Part shown: positions 50,852-59,887 of the stretch, one piece after another
Numbering within the stretch: position 1 is the stretch's first letter
Layout of the letters: every line of letters starts with the position of its first letter
Assembly (NCBI RefSeq): GCF_016482685.1
Contig: NZ_JACYHF010000025.1
Location: 1-64,000 of the forward strand
Direction: 5' to 3'
DNA: 64,000 nucleotides
DNA from: Streptomyces sp. DSM 110735
GTDB taxonomy: Bacteria; Actinomycetota; Actinomycetes; Streptomycetales; Streptomycetaceae
Notes under the pieces: model-generated
What the model was told of the DNA's origin: nothing
What the model saw: the letters and a program-made list of their open reading frames with translations, nothing else
Databases searched by the model: none
Made by a program: the position numbers and the translations under genes

Positions 50852-50890
50852 ACGGCTGCCGATGCCCTGAGCGCGGACGGCCGCCCGTAG
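50852..50890. repeat. Right 39-bp direct repeat (second copy of a LysR 3' end)
   Basis: Begins ACGGCTGCCGATGCC and ends CCGTAG. It encodes RTAADALSADGRP and stop in the LysR reading frame, matching the true LysR end (RTAADAVSGDGRS) although no LysR gene precedes it here. Mismatches with the left copy are at positions 6, 16, 23, 24 and 34. Confidence 0.85.
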
Positions 50891-50892
50891 CC

Positions 50893-52086
50893 CTACCGCT
50901 CCGCCACCACCCGAAACCCGATCCCCGCCCCCCGCAGCCGCTCCGTCAGCGCATCCCCCATCGCCGTCACCGTCGTGACCTGGCCGGAGACCGGGGGGTT
51001 GGGGTCGAAGGCCAGGGAGAGGGCTGCCTCCGCGAAGATCTTGGCCGTTTCGTCGTAGCCGGGGTCGCCGCCGGTGACCTCGGTGTAGACGCGGTGGCCG
51101 TCGCCCTCGCCGATGAAGCGGACGCGGAACCAACTGCGGGCACGGCGTTCGGGGCTGGGTCCTTCGCCGGGGCGGAGGCGGGCGGAGAGCCAGTGGCGGA
51201 CGGGTGGGAGCTGGGCGGCGGTCGCGAGGGCGCCGACGGCGGCGATGCCGCCCGCCGCTACGGGGAGGTGGCGTACGGCGGCGTAGTGGCGGTAGCGGAA
51301 GTCGGGGCCGTAGCGGTCGAGGGAGCGGGCGGAGCGGCGGACGATCTGGGGGTCGATGGTGGGCAGCGGGAGCGCCCAGGCGCCGATCTCCCCGGCGTAG
51401 CGCGGGGCGCCGATCGGGGCGGTCGCCCGGCGCCCGAGGAGGCGGGGCTCGTGGCGGGCGCGGTCGCGGGCGGCGGCCAGCATCCGTCCGCCGCGCGCGA
51501 ACTGACCCAGCGCGGAGGTCAGGGTGCCGCCGGAGAAGGACGCGTCCACCGTCACGAACCCGTCCACGGTCAGCGGCACCCCCTCGGGCAACTGCCGGAC
51601 CGTGAAGTACGCGCCCAGGTCGTGCGGCACCGAGTCGAAGCCGCACGCGTGCACCAGACGGGCGCCGGTCTCCCGCGCGCGGGCGTCGTGCCGTACGTAC
51701 ACCAGGTCCACGAACTCCGGCTCGCCGGTGAGGTCGAGGTAGTCGGTGCCGGTGTCCGCGCAGGCGGCGACCAGGTCCTCGCCGTAGGTGACGTACGGGC
51801 CGACGGTCGTCGCCACCACGCGCGCCTGTTCGGCGAGGGCGCGGAGGGTGGCCGGTTCGTGTACGTCCGCCTTCAGCACCCCGACGCCCTCGCCGCCCGG
51901 CAGCTCCGCGCGCAGTCGCTCCAGGCGCGCCTCGTCGCGGCCCGCCATCGCCCAGCGCAGTCCCTCAGGGGCGTGTGCGGCGAGATAGCGCGCGGTCAGG
52001 GTGCCGACGAAGCCGGTGGCTCCGAAGAGCACGATGTCGTAGGGACGGTCCGTCGTTTTCACCCTGCTCATGACACCCCTGCTCAT
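50893..52086 (-). CDS. Saccharopine-dehydrogenase-like (trans-acting enoyl reductase type) oxidoreductase
   Basis: A 397-residue protein with an N-terminal Rossmann fold (YDIVLFGATGFVGTLTARYL), ARVVATTVGPYVTYGEDLVA, DYLDLTGEPEFVDLVYVRHD and ACGFDSVPHDLGAYF. These are hallmarks of the saccharopine-dehydrogenase-like family that includes the mycobacterial trans-acting enoyl reductase. Its substrate is not known in Streptomyces. Its start MSRGVMSRVKTT contains a short duplication (ATGAGCAGGG twice, 15 bp apart), so the second Met is an alternative start. Confidence 0.85.
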   Translation of the reverse strand: MSRGVMSRVKTTDRPYDIVLFGATGFVGTLTARYLAAHAPEGLRWAMAGRDEARLERLRAELPGGEGVGVLKADVHEPATLRALAEQARVVATTVGPYVTYGEDLVAACADTGTDYLDLTGEPEFVDLVYVRHDARARETGARLVHACGFDSVPHDLGAYFTVRQLPEGVPLTVDGFVTVDASFSGGTLTSALGQFARGGRMLAAARDRARHEPRLLGRRATAPIGAPRYAGEIGAWALPLPTIDPQIVRRSARSLDRYGPDFRYRHYAAVRHLPVAAGGIAAVGALATAAQLPPVRHWLSARLRPGEGPSPERRARSWFRVRFIGEGDGHRVYTEVTGGDPGYDETAKIFAEAALSLAFDPNPPVSGQVTTVTAMGDALTERLRGAGIGFRVVAER

Positions 52087-52330
52087 GACTTCCCTTGGTG
52101 GTACAGCCCGCGCCGCGCCGGTCGGCCGAGGCTAGCGTGAGTGGTGCGGACCACGACCGGCGGGCCGGAGGCGGTGGCGCGGGTGCCCGGGAATACCCGG
52201 AAGAAGCGGGCGAAGCCCGTCGGGCACTCGGCTAAGCGCTCGCTCGTTCAGGTCTTGTGCCCGGTGGAACGTCTTCCTAGCATCACCGGTGTTACATCGG
52301 TTGTGTCACACACGCTTGGGGGCTGACGGC

Positions 52331-53512
52331 ATGACGACGGCAACGACGCCGGGGCAGGGCCCGCTCACCGGTGTGCGCGTGGTGGAGCTGGCCGGCATCG
52401 GTCCGGGTCCCTTCGCCGCGATGCTCCTTGCCGACCTCGGCGCGGACGTGGTCCGGGTGGACCGTCCGGGCGGTGCCGGACTCGGCGTCGACCCGGCGTA
52501 CGACGTGACGAACCGCAACAAGCGCTCCGTCGTCCTCGATCTCAAGGACCCGGAAGGACCCGCGCGCGTGCTCGACCTCGCCGAGCGCGCCGACGTCCTG
52601 ATCGAGGGCTACCGCCCGGGCGTCGCCGAGCGCCTCGGCGTCGGTCCCGCCGACTGCCACGCCCGCAACCCCCGTCTGGTCTACGGCCGCATGACCGGCT
52701 GGGGGCAGGAAGGACCGCTCGCCCAGCGCGCGGGTCACGACGCGGCGTACATCGCCCTCACCGGCACCCTCGGCATGATCGGCCGCCCCGGCGAGCCCCC
52801 CGCCCTGCCCGCCAACCTCCTCGGGGACTACGCGGGCGGCGCCCTCTACCTCGTCGTCGGCGTCCTCGCCGGCCTCCACCACGCCCGCGAGAGCGGCACC
52901 GGGCAGGTCGTGGACGCCGCGATCGTGGACGGCACCGCCCACCTCTCCGCCATGATCCACGGCATGCTCGCGGCGGGCGCCTGGCAGGACCGCCGCGCCG
53001 CCAACCTGCTGGACGGCGGCTGCCCGTACTACGGCACGTACGAGACCGCCGACGGCGGGTACATGGCGGTGGGCGCCCTGGAGGCGCGGTTCTACGGCGA
53101 GTTCCTGCGCCTGCTCGGCCTGGACGGGCTGGAGACCGCCCACCACGACCTCACCCGCTGGCCCGAGCTGCGCGAGCGGATCGCGGCGCGCTTCAAGTCC
53201 CGTACGCGTGAGGAGTGGACGGCGGTCTTCGCGGACTCCGACGCCTGCGTGGCCCCCGTGCTGTCCCTGACCGAAGCCCCGCACCACCCCCACCTCGCCG
53301 CGCGCGGCACCTTCACCGACCACGCGGGGCTCACCCAGCCCGCTCCCGCCCCTCGGTTCTCCGCCACCCCCACCACCGTCCGCACCGGCCCCGCCCTGCC
53401 GGGCACCGGCACATCGGAGGTCGCCCGGGAGTGGGGCATCCCCGCCCTGGACGACCGGCACGACGACCAGCACGACGACCGCCACGACAGCCGCCTCGCA
53501 GGCGCCGACTGA
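52331..53512 (+). CDS. CaiB/BaiF CoA-transferase (alpha-methylacyl-CoA racemase-like)
   Basis: A 393-residue family III CoA-transferase fold protein. It has VVELAGIGPGPFAAMLLADL, VDRPGGAG and NKRSVVLDLKDPEG, the AMACR-type GRMTGWGQEGPLAQRAGHDA and GTGQVVDAAIVDG. It likely epimerises 2-methylacyl-CoAs so branched acids can enter beta-oxidation, fitting the thiolase and FadB genes that follow. The C-terminus is unusual: a His/Asp-rich tail (DDRHDDQHDDRHDS). Confidence 0.88.
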   Translation: MTTATTPGQGPLTGVRVVELAGIGPGPFAAMLLADLGADVVRVDRPGGAGLGVDPAYDVTNRNKRSVVLDLKDPEGPARVLDLAERADVLIEGYRPGVAERLGVGPADCHARNPRLVYGRMTGWGQEGPLAQRAGHDAAYIALTGTLGMIGRPGEPPALPANLLGDYAGGALYLVVGVLAGLHHARESGTGQVVDAAIVDGTAHLSAMIHGMLAAGAWQDRRAANLLDGGCPYYGTYETADGGYMAVGALEARFYGEFLRLLGLDGLETAHHDLTRWPELRERIAARFKSRTREEWTAVFADSDACVAPVLSLTEAPHHPHLAARGTFTDHAGLTQPAPAPRFSATPTTVRTGPALPGTGTSEVAREWGIPALDDRHDDQHDDRHDSRLAGAD

Positions 53513-53567
53513 CAGCGGCGACCCCCGCGACAGCCCCTCCCGGCCCACCCTCCCGAAAGGCACCCCA

Positions 53568-54782
53568 GTGAGCAGCGAAGCGTACGTGTACGACGCGATC
53601 CGCACCCCGCGCGGCCGCGGCAAGGCGAACGGCGCCCTGCACGGCACCAAGCCCATCGACCTCGTCACCGGTCTCATCCGTGAACTGCAGGGCCGCAACC
53701 CGGACCTGGACCCGGCCGCCGTCGACGACATCGTGCTCGGCGTCGTCGGTCCCGTCGGCGACCAGGGCTCGGACATCGCCCGGATCGCCGCCGTCGCCGC
53801 GGGACTCCCGGACACCGTGGCGGGCGTGCAGGAGAACCGCTTCTGTGCCTCGGGTCTGGAAGCCGTCAACATGGCCGCCGCCAAGATCCGTTCCGGCTGG
53901 GAGGACCTGGTCCTCGCGGGCGGCGTCGAGTCGATGTCCCGGGTGCCGATGGCCTCGGACGGCGGCGCCTGGTTCAACGACCCGATGACCAACCTGGCCA
54001 CCAACTTCGTGCCCCAGGGCATCGGCGCCGACCTCATCGCCACCATCGAGGGCTTCTCCCGCCGCGACGTGGACGAGTACGCGGCGCTGTCCCAGGAGCG
54101 CGCCGCCACCGCGATCAAGGAGGGCCGCTTCGAGCGCTCCCTCGTCCCGGTCAGGGACCGCGCGGGTCTGACCGTCCTCGACCACGACGAGCACCCGCGC
54201 CCCGGCACCACCGCCGACTCCCTCGCGAAGCTCAAGCCGTCCTTCGCGGACATCGGCGAACTCGGCGGCTTCGACGCGGTCGCGCTGCAGAAGTACCACT
54301 GGGTCGAGAAGATCGACCACGTCCACCACGCGGGCAACTCCTCCGGCATCGTGGACGGCGCCTCCCTGGTCGCCATCGGCTCGCGCGAGGTGGGGGAGCG
54401 GTACGGTCTCACCCCGCGCGCCCGGATCGTCTCCGCCGCCGTCTCCGGCTCCGAGCCCACCATCATGCTCACCGGTCCCGCCCCCGCGACCCGCAAGGCG
54501 CTCGCCAAGGCGGGGCTGACCATCGACGACATCGACCTGGTCGAGATCAACGAGGCGTTCGCCGCCGTCGTGCTCCGCTTCGTCAAGGACATGGGTCTGT
54601 CCCTGGACAAGGTCAACGTCAACGGCGGCGCCATCGCGCTCGGCCACCCCCTCGGCGCCACCGGCGCGATGATCCTCGGCACCCTCGTGGACGAACTGGA
54701 GCGCCAGGACAAGCGCTACGGCCTGGTCACCCTGTGCGTGGGCGGCGGCATGGGCATCGCCACGATCATCGAGCGCATCTGA
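53568..54782 (+). CDS. fadA: Acetyl-CoA C-acyltransferase (thiolase)
   Basis: Thiolytic last step of beta-oxidation. The 404-residue protein has the nucleophile C93 in NRFCASGLEAVNMAAAK, H360 in GGAIALGHPLGATGA and C390 in LVTLCVGGGMG. The GTG start has GAAAGG upstream. It follows the CoA-transferase by 55 bp and precedes fadB by 86 bp, forming a fatty-acid oxidation operon. Confidence 0.94.
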   Translation: MSSEAYVYDAIRTPRGRGKANGALHGTKPIDLVTGLIRELQGRNPDLDPAAVDDIVLGVVGPVGDQGSDIARIAAVAAGLPDTVAGVQENRFCASGLEAVNMAAAKIRSGWEDLVLAGGVESMSRVPMASDGGAWFNDPMTNLATNFVPQGIGADLIATIEGFSRRDVDEYAALSQERAATAIKEGRFERSLVPVRDRAGLTVLDHDEHPRPGTTADSLAKLKPSFADIGELGGFDAVALQKYHWVEKIDHVHHAGNSSGIVDGASLVAIGSREVGERYGLTPRARIVSAAVSGSEPTIMLTGPAPATRKALAKAGLTIDDIDLVEINEAFAAVVLRFVKDMGLSLDKVNVNGGAIALGHPLGATGAMILGTLVDELERQDKRYGLVTLCVGGGMGIATIIERI

Positions 54783-54791
54783 ACTCCCGGC

Positions 54792-54845
54792 GGAATCAGC
54801 GGAATCAGCGCAATCAGCGGGATCTGCGGGATCTGCGCCATCAAG
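54792..54845. repeat. 9-bp tandem repeat between fadA and fadB
   Basis: Six 9-bp units: GGAATCAGC twice, GCAATCAGC, GGGATCTGC twice, then the degenerate GCCATCAAG. The array ends just before the fadB ribosome site. Confidence 0.8.
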
Positions 54846-54868
54846 AGACTTCTACGGAGACGACTGTC

Positions 54869-57043
54869 ATGACCGAGAGCACCACCATCCGCTGGGAACA
54901 GGACGACACCGGTGTCGTCACCCTCGTCCTCGACGATCCCGGCCAGTCCGCGAACACCATGAACCAGGCGTTCCGCGACTCCCTCGCCGCGATCACCGAC
55001 CGCCTGGAGGCAGAGAAGGACTCGATCCGGGGTGTCGTCCTCACCTCCGCCAAGAAGACCTTCTTCGCGGGCGGCGACCTGCGCGACCTGATCCGGGTCA
55101 CCCCCGAGACCGTGCAGGACCTCTACGACGGCGGCCTCGCCATCAAGCGGAACCTGCGCCGCATCGAGACCCTGGGCGTCCCGGTCGTCGCCGCGATCAA
55201 CGGCGCGGCGCTCGGCGGCGGCTTCGAGATCGCCCTCGCCTGCCACCACCGCATCGCCCTGGACGCCCCCGGCTCCCGCATCGGCTGCCCCGAGGTCACC
55301 CTCGGTCTGCTGCCCGGCGGCGGTGGCGTGGTCCGTACGGTACGGCTGCTCGGCATCACCGACGCGCTGCTGAAGGTGCTGCTCCAGGGCACCCAGTACA
55401 ACCCGCGCCGCGCGCTCGACAACGGCCTCGTGCACGAGGTGGCCGAGACGCCCGAGGAGCTGATCGCGAAGGCGCGCGCCTTCATCGACGCCAACCCGGA
55501 GTCCAGGCAGCCCTGGGACCAGCCCGGTTACCGCATCCCCGGCGGCACCCCGGCCAACCCCAAGTTCGCCGCCAACCTGCCCGCCTTCCCCGCGTCCCTG
55601 CGCAAGCAGACCAACGGCGCGCCCTACCCGGCGCCGCGCAACATCCTCGCCGCCGCCGTCGAGGGCGCCCAGGTCGACTTCGAGACCGCGCAGCTCATCG
55701 AGGCGCGCTACTTCGCGGAGCTGGCCGCCGGGCAGACCTCGAAGAACATGATCCAGGCGTTCTTCTTCGACCTCCAGGCCGTCAACTCCGGCGCCAACCG
55801 CCCGAAGGGCATCGAGCCGCGCCAGGTCCGCAAGGTCGCCGTGCTCGGCGCGGGCATGATGGGCGCGGGCATCGCCTACTCGTGCGCGCGCGCCGGGATC
55901 GAGGTCGTCCTCAAGGACGTCGCCCTGGAGGCGGCTATCAAGGGCAAGGGCTACTCCGAGAAGCTGTGCGCCAAGGCCGTCGCCAAGGGCCGTACCAGCC
56001 AGGAGAAGGCGGACGCCCTGCTGGCGCGCATCACCCCGACCGCCGACGTGGCCGACCTCGCGGGCTGCGACGCGGTGATCGAGGCGGTCTTCGAGGACAC
56101 CGCCCTCAAGCACAAGGTGTTCCAGGAGATCCAGTCCGTCGTCGAACCCGACGCGCTGCTGTGCTCCAACACCTCCACGCTCCCCATCACCGCGCTGGCC
56201 GAAGGCGTCGAGCGGCAGGGCGACTTCATCGGGCTGCACTTCTTCTCGCCGGTCGACAAGATGCCGCTGGTCGAGATCATCAAGGGCGAGCGCACCGGCG
56301 ACGAGACCCTCGCCCGCGCCTTCGATCTGGTCCGCCAGATCAACAAGACCCCGATCGTCGTCAACGACTCCCGCGGCTTCTTCACCTCCCGGGTGATCGG
56401 CCACTTCATCAACGAGGGCGTCGCCATGGTCGGCGAGGGCGTCGAACCCGCCTCGGTGGAGCAGGCGGCGGCCCAGGCGGGCTACCCCGCGAAGGTCCTC
56501 TCCCTCATGGACGAGCTGACCCTCACCCTCCCGCGCAAGATCCGCGCCGAGACCCGCCGCGCGGTGGAGGAGGCGGGCGGCACCTGGACCCCGCACCCCG
56601 CCGACGAGGTCGTGGACCGCCTGGTGGACGAGTTCCACCGCCCCGGCCGCAGCGGCGGAGCCGGTTTCTACGACTACGAGGACGGCAAGCGCGCGGGTCT
56701 CTGGCCGGGACTGCGCGAGCACTTCACCAAGCCGGGGTACGAGATCCCGTTCCGCGACATGCAGGAGCGGATGCTGTTCTCCGAGGCACTGGACACCGTC
56801 CGCCTCCTGGAGGAGGGCGTCCTGACCTCCGTCGCCGACGCCAACATCGGCTCCATCCTCGGTATCGGCTTCCCCGGCTGGACCGGCGGAGTCCTGCAGT
56901 ACATCAACGGCTACGAGGGCGGTCTGCCCGGCTTCGTGGCCCGGGCGCGGGAGCTGGCGGAGCGCTACGGCGACCGCTTCGACCCGCCCGCGCTGCTGGT
57001 GGAGAAGGCGGAGCGGGGGGAGACCTTCACGGACGGCCGCTGA
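54869..57043 (+). CDS. fadB: Bifunctional enoyl-CoA hydratase / 3-hydroxyacyl-CoA dehydrogenase
   Basis: A 724-residue fusion. The N-terminal crotonase domain has FFAGGDLRDLIRV (oxyanion hole) and GAALGGGFEIALACHHRIA; the NAD-binding domain begins at about 330 with KVAVLGAGMMGAGIAYSCAR, continuing LHFFSPVDKMPLVEII and NDSRGFFTSRVI. It catalyses hydration and oxidation steps of beta-oxidation, together with the thiolase upstream. The ATG at 54869 with GGAGA is preferred over upstream in-frame codons that run through the 9-bp repeats. Confidence 0.94.
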   Translation: MTESTTIRWEQDDTGVVTLVLDDPGQSANTMNQAFRDSLAAITDRLEAEKDSIRGVVLTSAKKTFFAGGDLRDLIRVTPETVQDLYDGGLAIKRNLRRIETLGVPVVAAINGAALGGGFEIALACHHRIALDAPGSRIGCPEVTLGLLPGGGGVVRTVRLLGITDALLKVLLQGTQYNPRRALDNGLVHEVAETPEELIAKARAFIDANPESRQPWDQPGYRIPGGTPANPKFAANLPAFPASLRKQTNGAPYPAPRNILAAAVEGAQVDFETAQLIEARYFAELAAGQTSKNMIQAFFFDLQAVNSGANRPKGIEPRQVRKVAVLGAGMMGAGIAYSCARAGIEVVLKDVALEAAIKGKGYSEKLCAKAVAKGRTSQEKADALLARITPTADVADLAGCDAVIEAVFEDTALKHKVFQEIQSVVEPDALLCSNTSTLPITALAEGVERQGDFIGLHFFSPVDKMPLVEIIKGERTGDETLARAFDLVRQINKTPIVVNDSRGFFTSRVIGHFINEGVAMVGEGVEPASVEQAAAQAGYPAKVLSLMDELTLTLPRKIRAETRRAVEEAGGTWTPHPADEVVDRLVDEFHRPGRSGGAGFYDYEDGKRAGLWPGLREHFTKPGYEIPFRDMQERMLFSEALDTVRLLEEGVLTSVADANIGSILGIGFPGWTGGVLQYINGYEGGLPGFVARARELAERYGDRFDPPALLVEKAERGETFTDGR

Positions 57044-57054
57044 CGACGCGTAGA

Positions 57055-57097
57055 CGGGGTGTGTCCCGGAGGCCCTTGGCCTCCGGGACACACCCCG
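57055..57097. terminator. Strong bidirectional terminator after fadB
   Basis: A perfect 20-bp stem with a CTT loop (arm 57055-57074, GGTGTGTCCCGGAGGCC core) separates the convergent fadB and GlxA-type genes. Confidence 0.88.
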
Positions 57098-57138
57098 CGT
57101 CGGTATCCGGCGCGGCGACGGTCCGAGGCGCCCTGGTT

Positions 57139-58077
57139 TCAGGCGAACGTGCGCCGGTACGTCTGCGGGCTGACACCCGTGGTGCGTTTGAAACGGTCGC
57201 GGAAGCTGGTGGGTGAGGCGAAGCCGACCTGGTGGCCGATGCGTTCGACGGAGTGCTCCGTCGTCTCCAGCAGATGCTGGGCCTGGCGGATGCGGGCCCG
57301 GTGGAGCCACTGGAGCGGGGTGGTGCCGGTCTGGTCGCGGAAACGGCGGATCAGGGTCCGGGTGCTGGTACCGGCCCGCCCGGCGATGTCCGCGAGGGTG
57401 AGATCGCGCGCCAGGTTCTCCCGCAGCCAGGTGAGCAGCGCCTCCAGCTCGGAGCCCTGCGGTGTGGGCGCGTGGTCGTGGACGATGAACTGCGCCTGCC
57501 CGCCCTCCCGTTCGAGCGGCATCACCGACAGCCGGGCGGAGTCGGCGGCGACCGCCGAGCCGTAGTCGCGGCGGATCATGTGCAGACACAGGTCCAGACC
57601 CGCGGCCGCCCCGGCCGAGGTGAGGAACTGGCCGTTGTCGACGTAGAGGACGTCCGGGTCGACGTCGAGGGCGGGATAGGTCGCGGCCAGCAGCCCTGCC
57701 GCACGCCAGTGGGTCGTCACGCGCAGCCCGTCGAGGAGCCCGGTCGCGGCCAGCGGGAAGGTGCCCACGCAGATGGAGGCGATCCGCGTGCCGTCGGCGG
57801 CGGCCGACCGCAGCGCGTCCCGTACGGCGGGAGAGAGGGGAGCGGTGGGTTCGCCGACGCCCGGCACGATGATCGTGTCCGCGCCCCGGAGACCCTCAAG
57901 ACCCCAGGGCGCGCGCAGGGCGAAGGCTCCGGCGTCGATCTCCTCGCGCTCGGCGCACACCCGGACCTGGTAACCGGGACGCCCGTCGGGCAGGCGGGTC
58001 CGCGAGAAGACCTCGACCGGGGTGGACAGATCGAACGGAATCACCTGATCGAGCGCGAGAACGGCGACGGTGTGCAT
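57139..58077 (-). CDS. GlxA-family AraC regulator (DJ-1/PfpI sensor domain)
   Basis: A 312-residue regulator: an N-terminal DJ-1/PfpI-like domain (VAVLALDQVIPFDLSTPVEV, ADTIIVPGVGEPT, IASICVGTFPLAATGLLDG with the nucleophile-elbow Cys) and a C-terminal AraC HTH (LADIAGRAGTSTRTLIRRFR, VERIGHQVGFASPTSFRDRF). GlxA-like proteins are numerous in Streptomyces. It is divergent from a stand-alone DJ-1/PfpI protein, a frequent pairing. A nested inverted repeat lies between them. Confidence 0.9.
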   Translation of the reverse strand: MHTVAVLALDQVIPFDLSTPVEVFSRTRLPDGRPGYQVRVCAEREEIDAGAFALRAPWGLEGLRGADTIIVPGVGEPTAPLSPAVRDALRSAAADGTRIASICVGTFPLAATGLLDGLRVTTHWRAAGLLAATYPALDVDPDVLYVDNGQFLTSAGAAAGLDLCLHMIRRDYGSAVAADSARLSVMPLEREGGQAQFIVHDHAPTPQGSELEALLTWLRENLARDLTLADIAGRAGTSTRTLIRRFRDQTGTTPLQWLHRARIRQAQHLLETTEHSVERIGHQVGFASPTSFRDRFKRTTGVSPQTYRRTFA

Positions 58078-58189
58078 GGCCGGAACCTACCTCCTCACCG
58101 GTTGACGATCCCGGCTCCAGCAGCCGGTAGACCCCACACAACCGCAGCTCCACGCTTTCCTGAAGCTCTTGGCACTATCCCGTTGAAAC

Positions 58190-58224
58190 CTGTCACCAGT
58201 GCCACTGGGCGAGCACGGTGACAG
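58190..58224. promoter_or_regulatory. Nested inverted repeats between GlxA-type and DJ-1 genes
   Basis: CTGTCACC (58190-58197) pairs with GGTGACAG (58217-58224), and within it CCAGTG-C-CACTGG (58196-58208) is a second, perfect palindrome. Both lie 50-84 bp before the DJ-1 gene start; they are candidate sites for the divergent regulator. Confidence 0.55.
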
Positions 58225-58273
58225 CCGGTTGACTTCGAGGCGCCCGGTGGAAAGCGACCTCGGAGGAACCTCC

Positions 58274-58963
58274 ATGCACGTCCAGATTGTCCTGTTCGAC
58301 GACTTCGACCCGCTCGACGTCATCGCCCCCTACGAGGTGCTGCACGCGGGAGGCGCGGCGTCGGACGGCGCGGTGAGCGTCGAACTCGTCTCCGCGGAGG
58401 GACCTCGTGAGGTGATCAGCGGCACCGGAGGACTGGCACTGCGCGCCACCGGCGCCCTCGACCTGGAGCGCGCGGACATGATCCTGGTGCCCGGCGCCTC
58501 CGGTCTCGCGGGCACACCCGGCGAGGTCCCGGAGGAGGAGGTGGGCGCCGGTGAACGGACGCAGGACGAGTTCATCCCCGTACGGCTCGGCCGCATCCTG
58601 GCCACCGGGCTCCCCGCGCTCCTCAAGCAGGCCATGGCGGACCCGGACATCACGGTCGCCACCGTCTGCGGCGGCTCCCTCGTCCTGGCCATGGCGGGGC
58701 TGCTGGAGGGGCGTCACGCCACCACCCACCACCTGGGTCTCGACATGCTGGACGCCACCGGCGCCCACGCGGTCCGCGCCCGCGTCGTCGACGACGGCGA
58801 CCTGATCACCGGCGCCGGGGTCACCTCCGGGCTCGACCTGGGGCTATATCTGCTGGAGCGCGAGGTGGGTCCCCGGGTCGCGCACGCGGTCGAAGAACTC
58901 TTCGCCTACGAGCGGCGCGGCACCGTCTGGCGACCCCAGGGCCCGGCGCCCACCGCCTTCTGA
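58274..58963 (+). CDS. DJ-1/PfpI family protein (isonitrile hydratase-like)
   Basis: A 229-residue single-domain protein: MHVQIVLFDDFDPLDVIAPY, ADMILVPGASGLAGTPG, and the nucleophile elbow ATVCGGSLVLAMAGLLEG with a Cys. The length and GTEVTSGLDLGLYLLERE-like end (here GAGVTSGLDLGLYLLERE) match the isonitrile hydratase subgroup, but an insert after PGEVPEEEVGAGERTQD is longer than usual. The ATG has GGAGGAACC upstream. Likely controlled by the divergent GlxA-type regulator. Confidence 0.85.
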   Translation: MHVQIVLFDDFDPLDVIAPYEVLHAGGAASDGAVSVELVSAEGPREVISGTGGLALRATGALDLERADMILVPGASGLAGTPGEVPEEEVGAGERTQDEFIPVRLGRILATGLPALLKQAMADPDITVATVCGGSLVLAMAGLLEGRHATTHHLGLDMLDATGAHAVRARVVDDGDLITGAGVTSGLDLGLYLLEREVGPRVAHAVEELFAYERRGTVWRPQGPAPTAF

Positions 58964-59028
58964 ACCCCCGGCCCCACGCAGGCCGCTCGCGCACTCTCTC
59001 CCCTCCCACCGTCAGAAAGAACATCGGC

Positions 59029-59346
59029 ATGTCCGTCGAAGGCACCTGGTACCTGACCGTCTCCACCCCCATCGGCAAGATCAAGCCCTTGGTCGAACTC
59101 CGTGAGCGGGACGGCGTCCTGACCGGCGTCGCCCACGGAACCGGGGAGGAGGTACCGCTCGACGACATCACCCTCGACGGCGACCGGCTCACCTGGAGGC
59201 AAGCCGTCACCAAACCCCTGCGGCTGAACCTCGCCTTCGACGTGACGGTCGACGGCGACACCCTCCAGGGCATCTCCCGGGCCGGCCGCCTTCCCTCCTC
59301 GAAGGTCACCGGCGAGCGTCGAGCCGAGCGGGAGCACCAGGCGTGA
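59029..59346 (+). CDS. Small conserved hypothetical protein, 105 residues
   Basis: MSVEGTWYLTVSTPIGKIKP, LVELRERDGVLTGVAHGTGE and DVTVDGDTLQGISRAGRLPS suggest an all-beta, lipocalin-like or calycin-like small barrel. No family name is certain. It sits 65 bp after the DJ-1 gene and its stop overlaps the DUF2269 gene start (GTGA), so it is probably co-expressed with the membrane protein. Confidence 0.75.
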   Translation: MSVEGTWYLTVSTPIGKIKPLVELRERDGVLTGVAHGTGEEVPLDDITLDGDRLTWRQAVTKPLRLNLAFDVTVDGDTLQGISRAGRLPSSKVTGERRAEREHQA

Positions 59347-59813
59347 CCAAGCTCCTGCTGTCCCTGCACGTCCTGGCCGCCCTGGTCGCGATCGGACCGG
59401 TCACCGTCGCCGCGAGCATGTTCCCGGCGACGCTGCGCCGCGTACTCGGCGACGACGCCGACGCGGACGCCCGCACAACGCTGCGGACACTGCACCGCAT
59501 CTGCCGCGTCTACGCGGGCATCGGCATCGCCGTCCCCCTCTTCGGCTTCGTCACCGCCGAGAGCCTCGGCGTCCTCGGCGACGCCTGGCTGATCACCTCG
59601 ATGCTGCTGACCGCCGCGGCTGCCGTAATCCTGGCCCTCCTGATCCTCCCCGCCCAGGAGGACGCCCTGACCACGACAACGGACCCCGCCACCGCGCCCC
59701 CGACTCCCCTGAACCCGGCCCGCCTCGCCATGTTCACCGGTGTCTTCAACCTGCTCTGGGCCACGGTCACCGTCCTGATGATCATCCGCCCCGGCTCGAC
59801 GACGGGGGCGTGA
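59343..59813 (+). CDS. DUF2269-like membrane protein
   Basis: A 156-residue protein with about four transmembrane helices (LLLSLHVLAALVAIGPVTVA, VYAGIGIAVPLFGFVTAESL, AWLITSMLLTAAAAVILALL, MFTGVFNLLWATVTVLMIIR). The arrangement matches DUF2269 (predicted integral membrane). The GTG start overlaps the preceding stop by 4 nt. Function is unknown. Confidence 0.78.
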   Translation: MTKLLLSLHVLAALVAIGPVTVAASMFPATLRRVLGDDADADARTTLRTLHRICRVYAGIGIAVPLFGFVTAESLGVLGDAWLITSMLLTAAAAVILALLILPAQEDALTTTTDPATAPPTPLNPARLAMFTGVFNLLWATVTVLMIIRPGSTTGA

Positions 59814-59887
59814 CCGCGGGGGCGGACCGAGTCGCCCGCGCGGAAAAGGGAGTTGAGGATCAGCGCCCCGCTGCTATCGTGCGCCGA

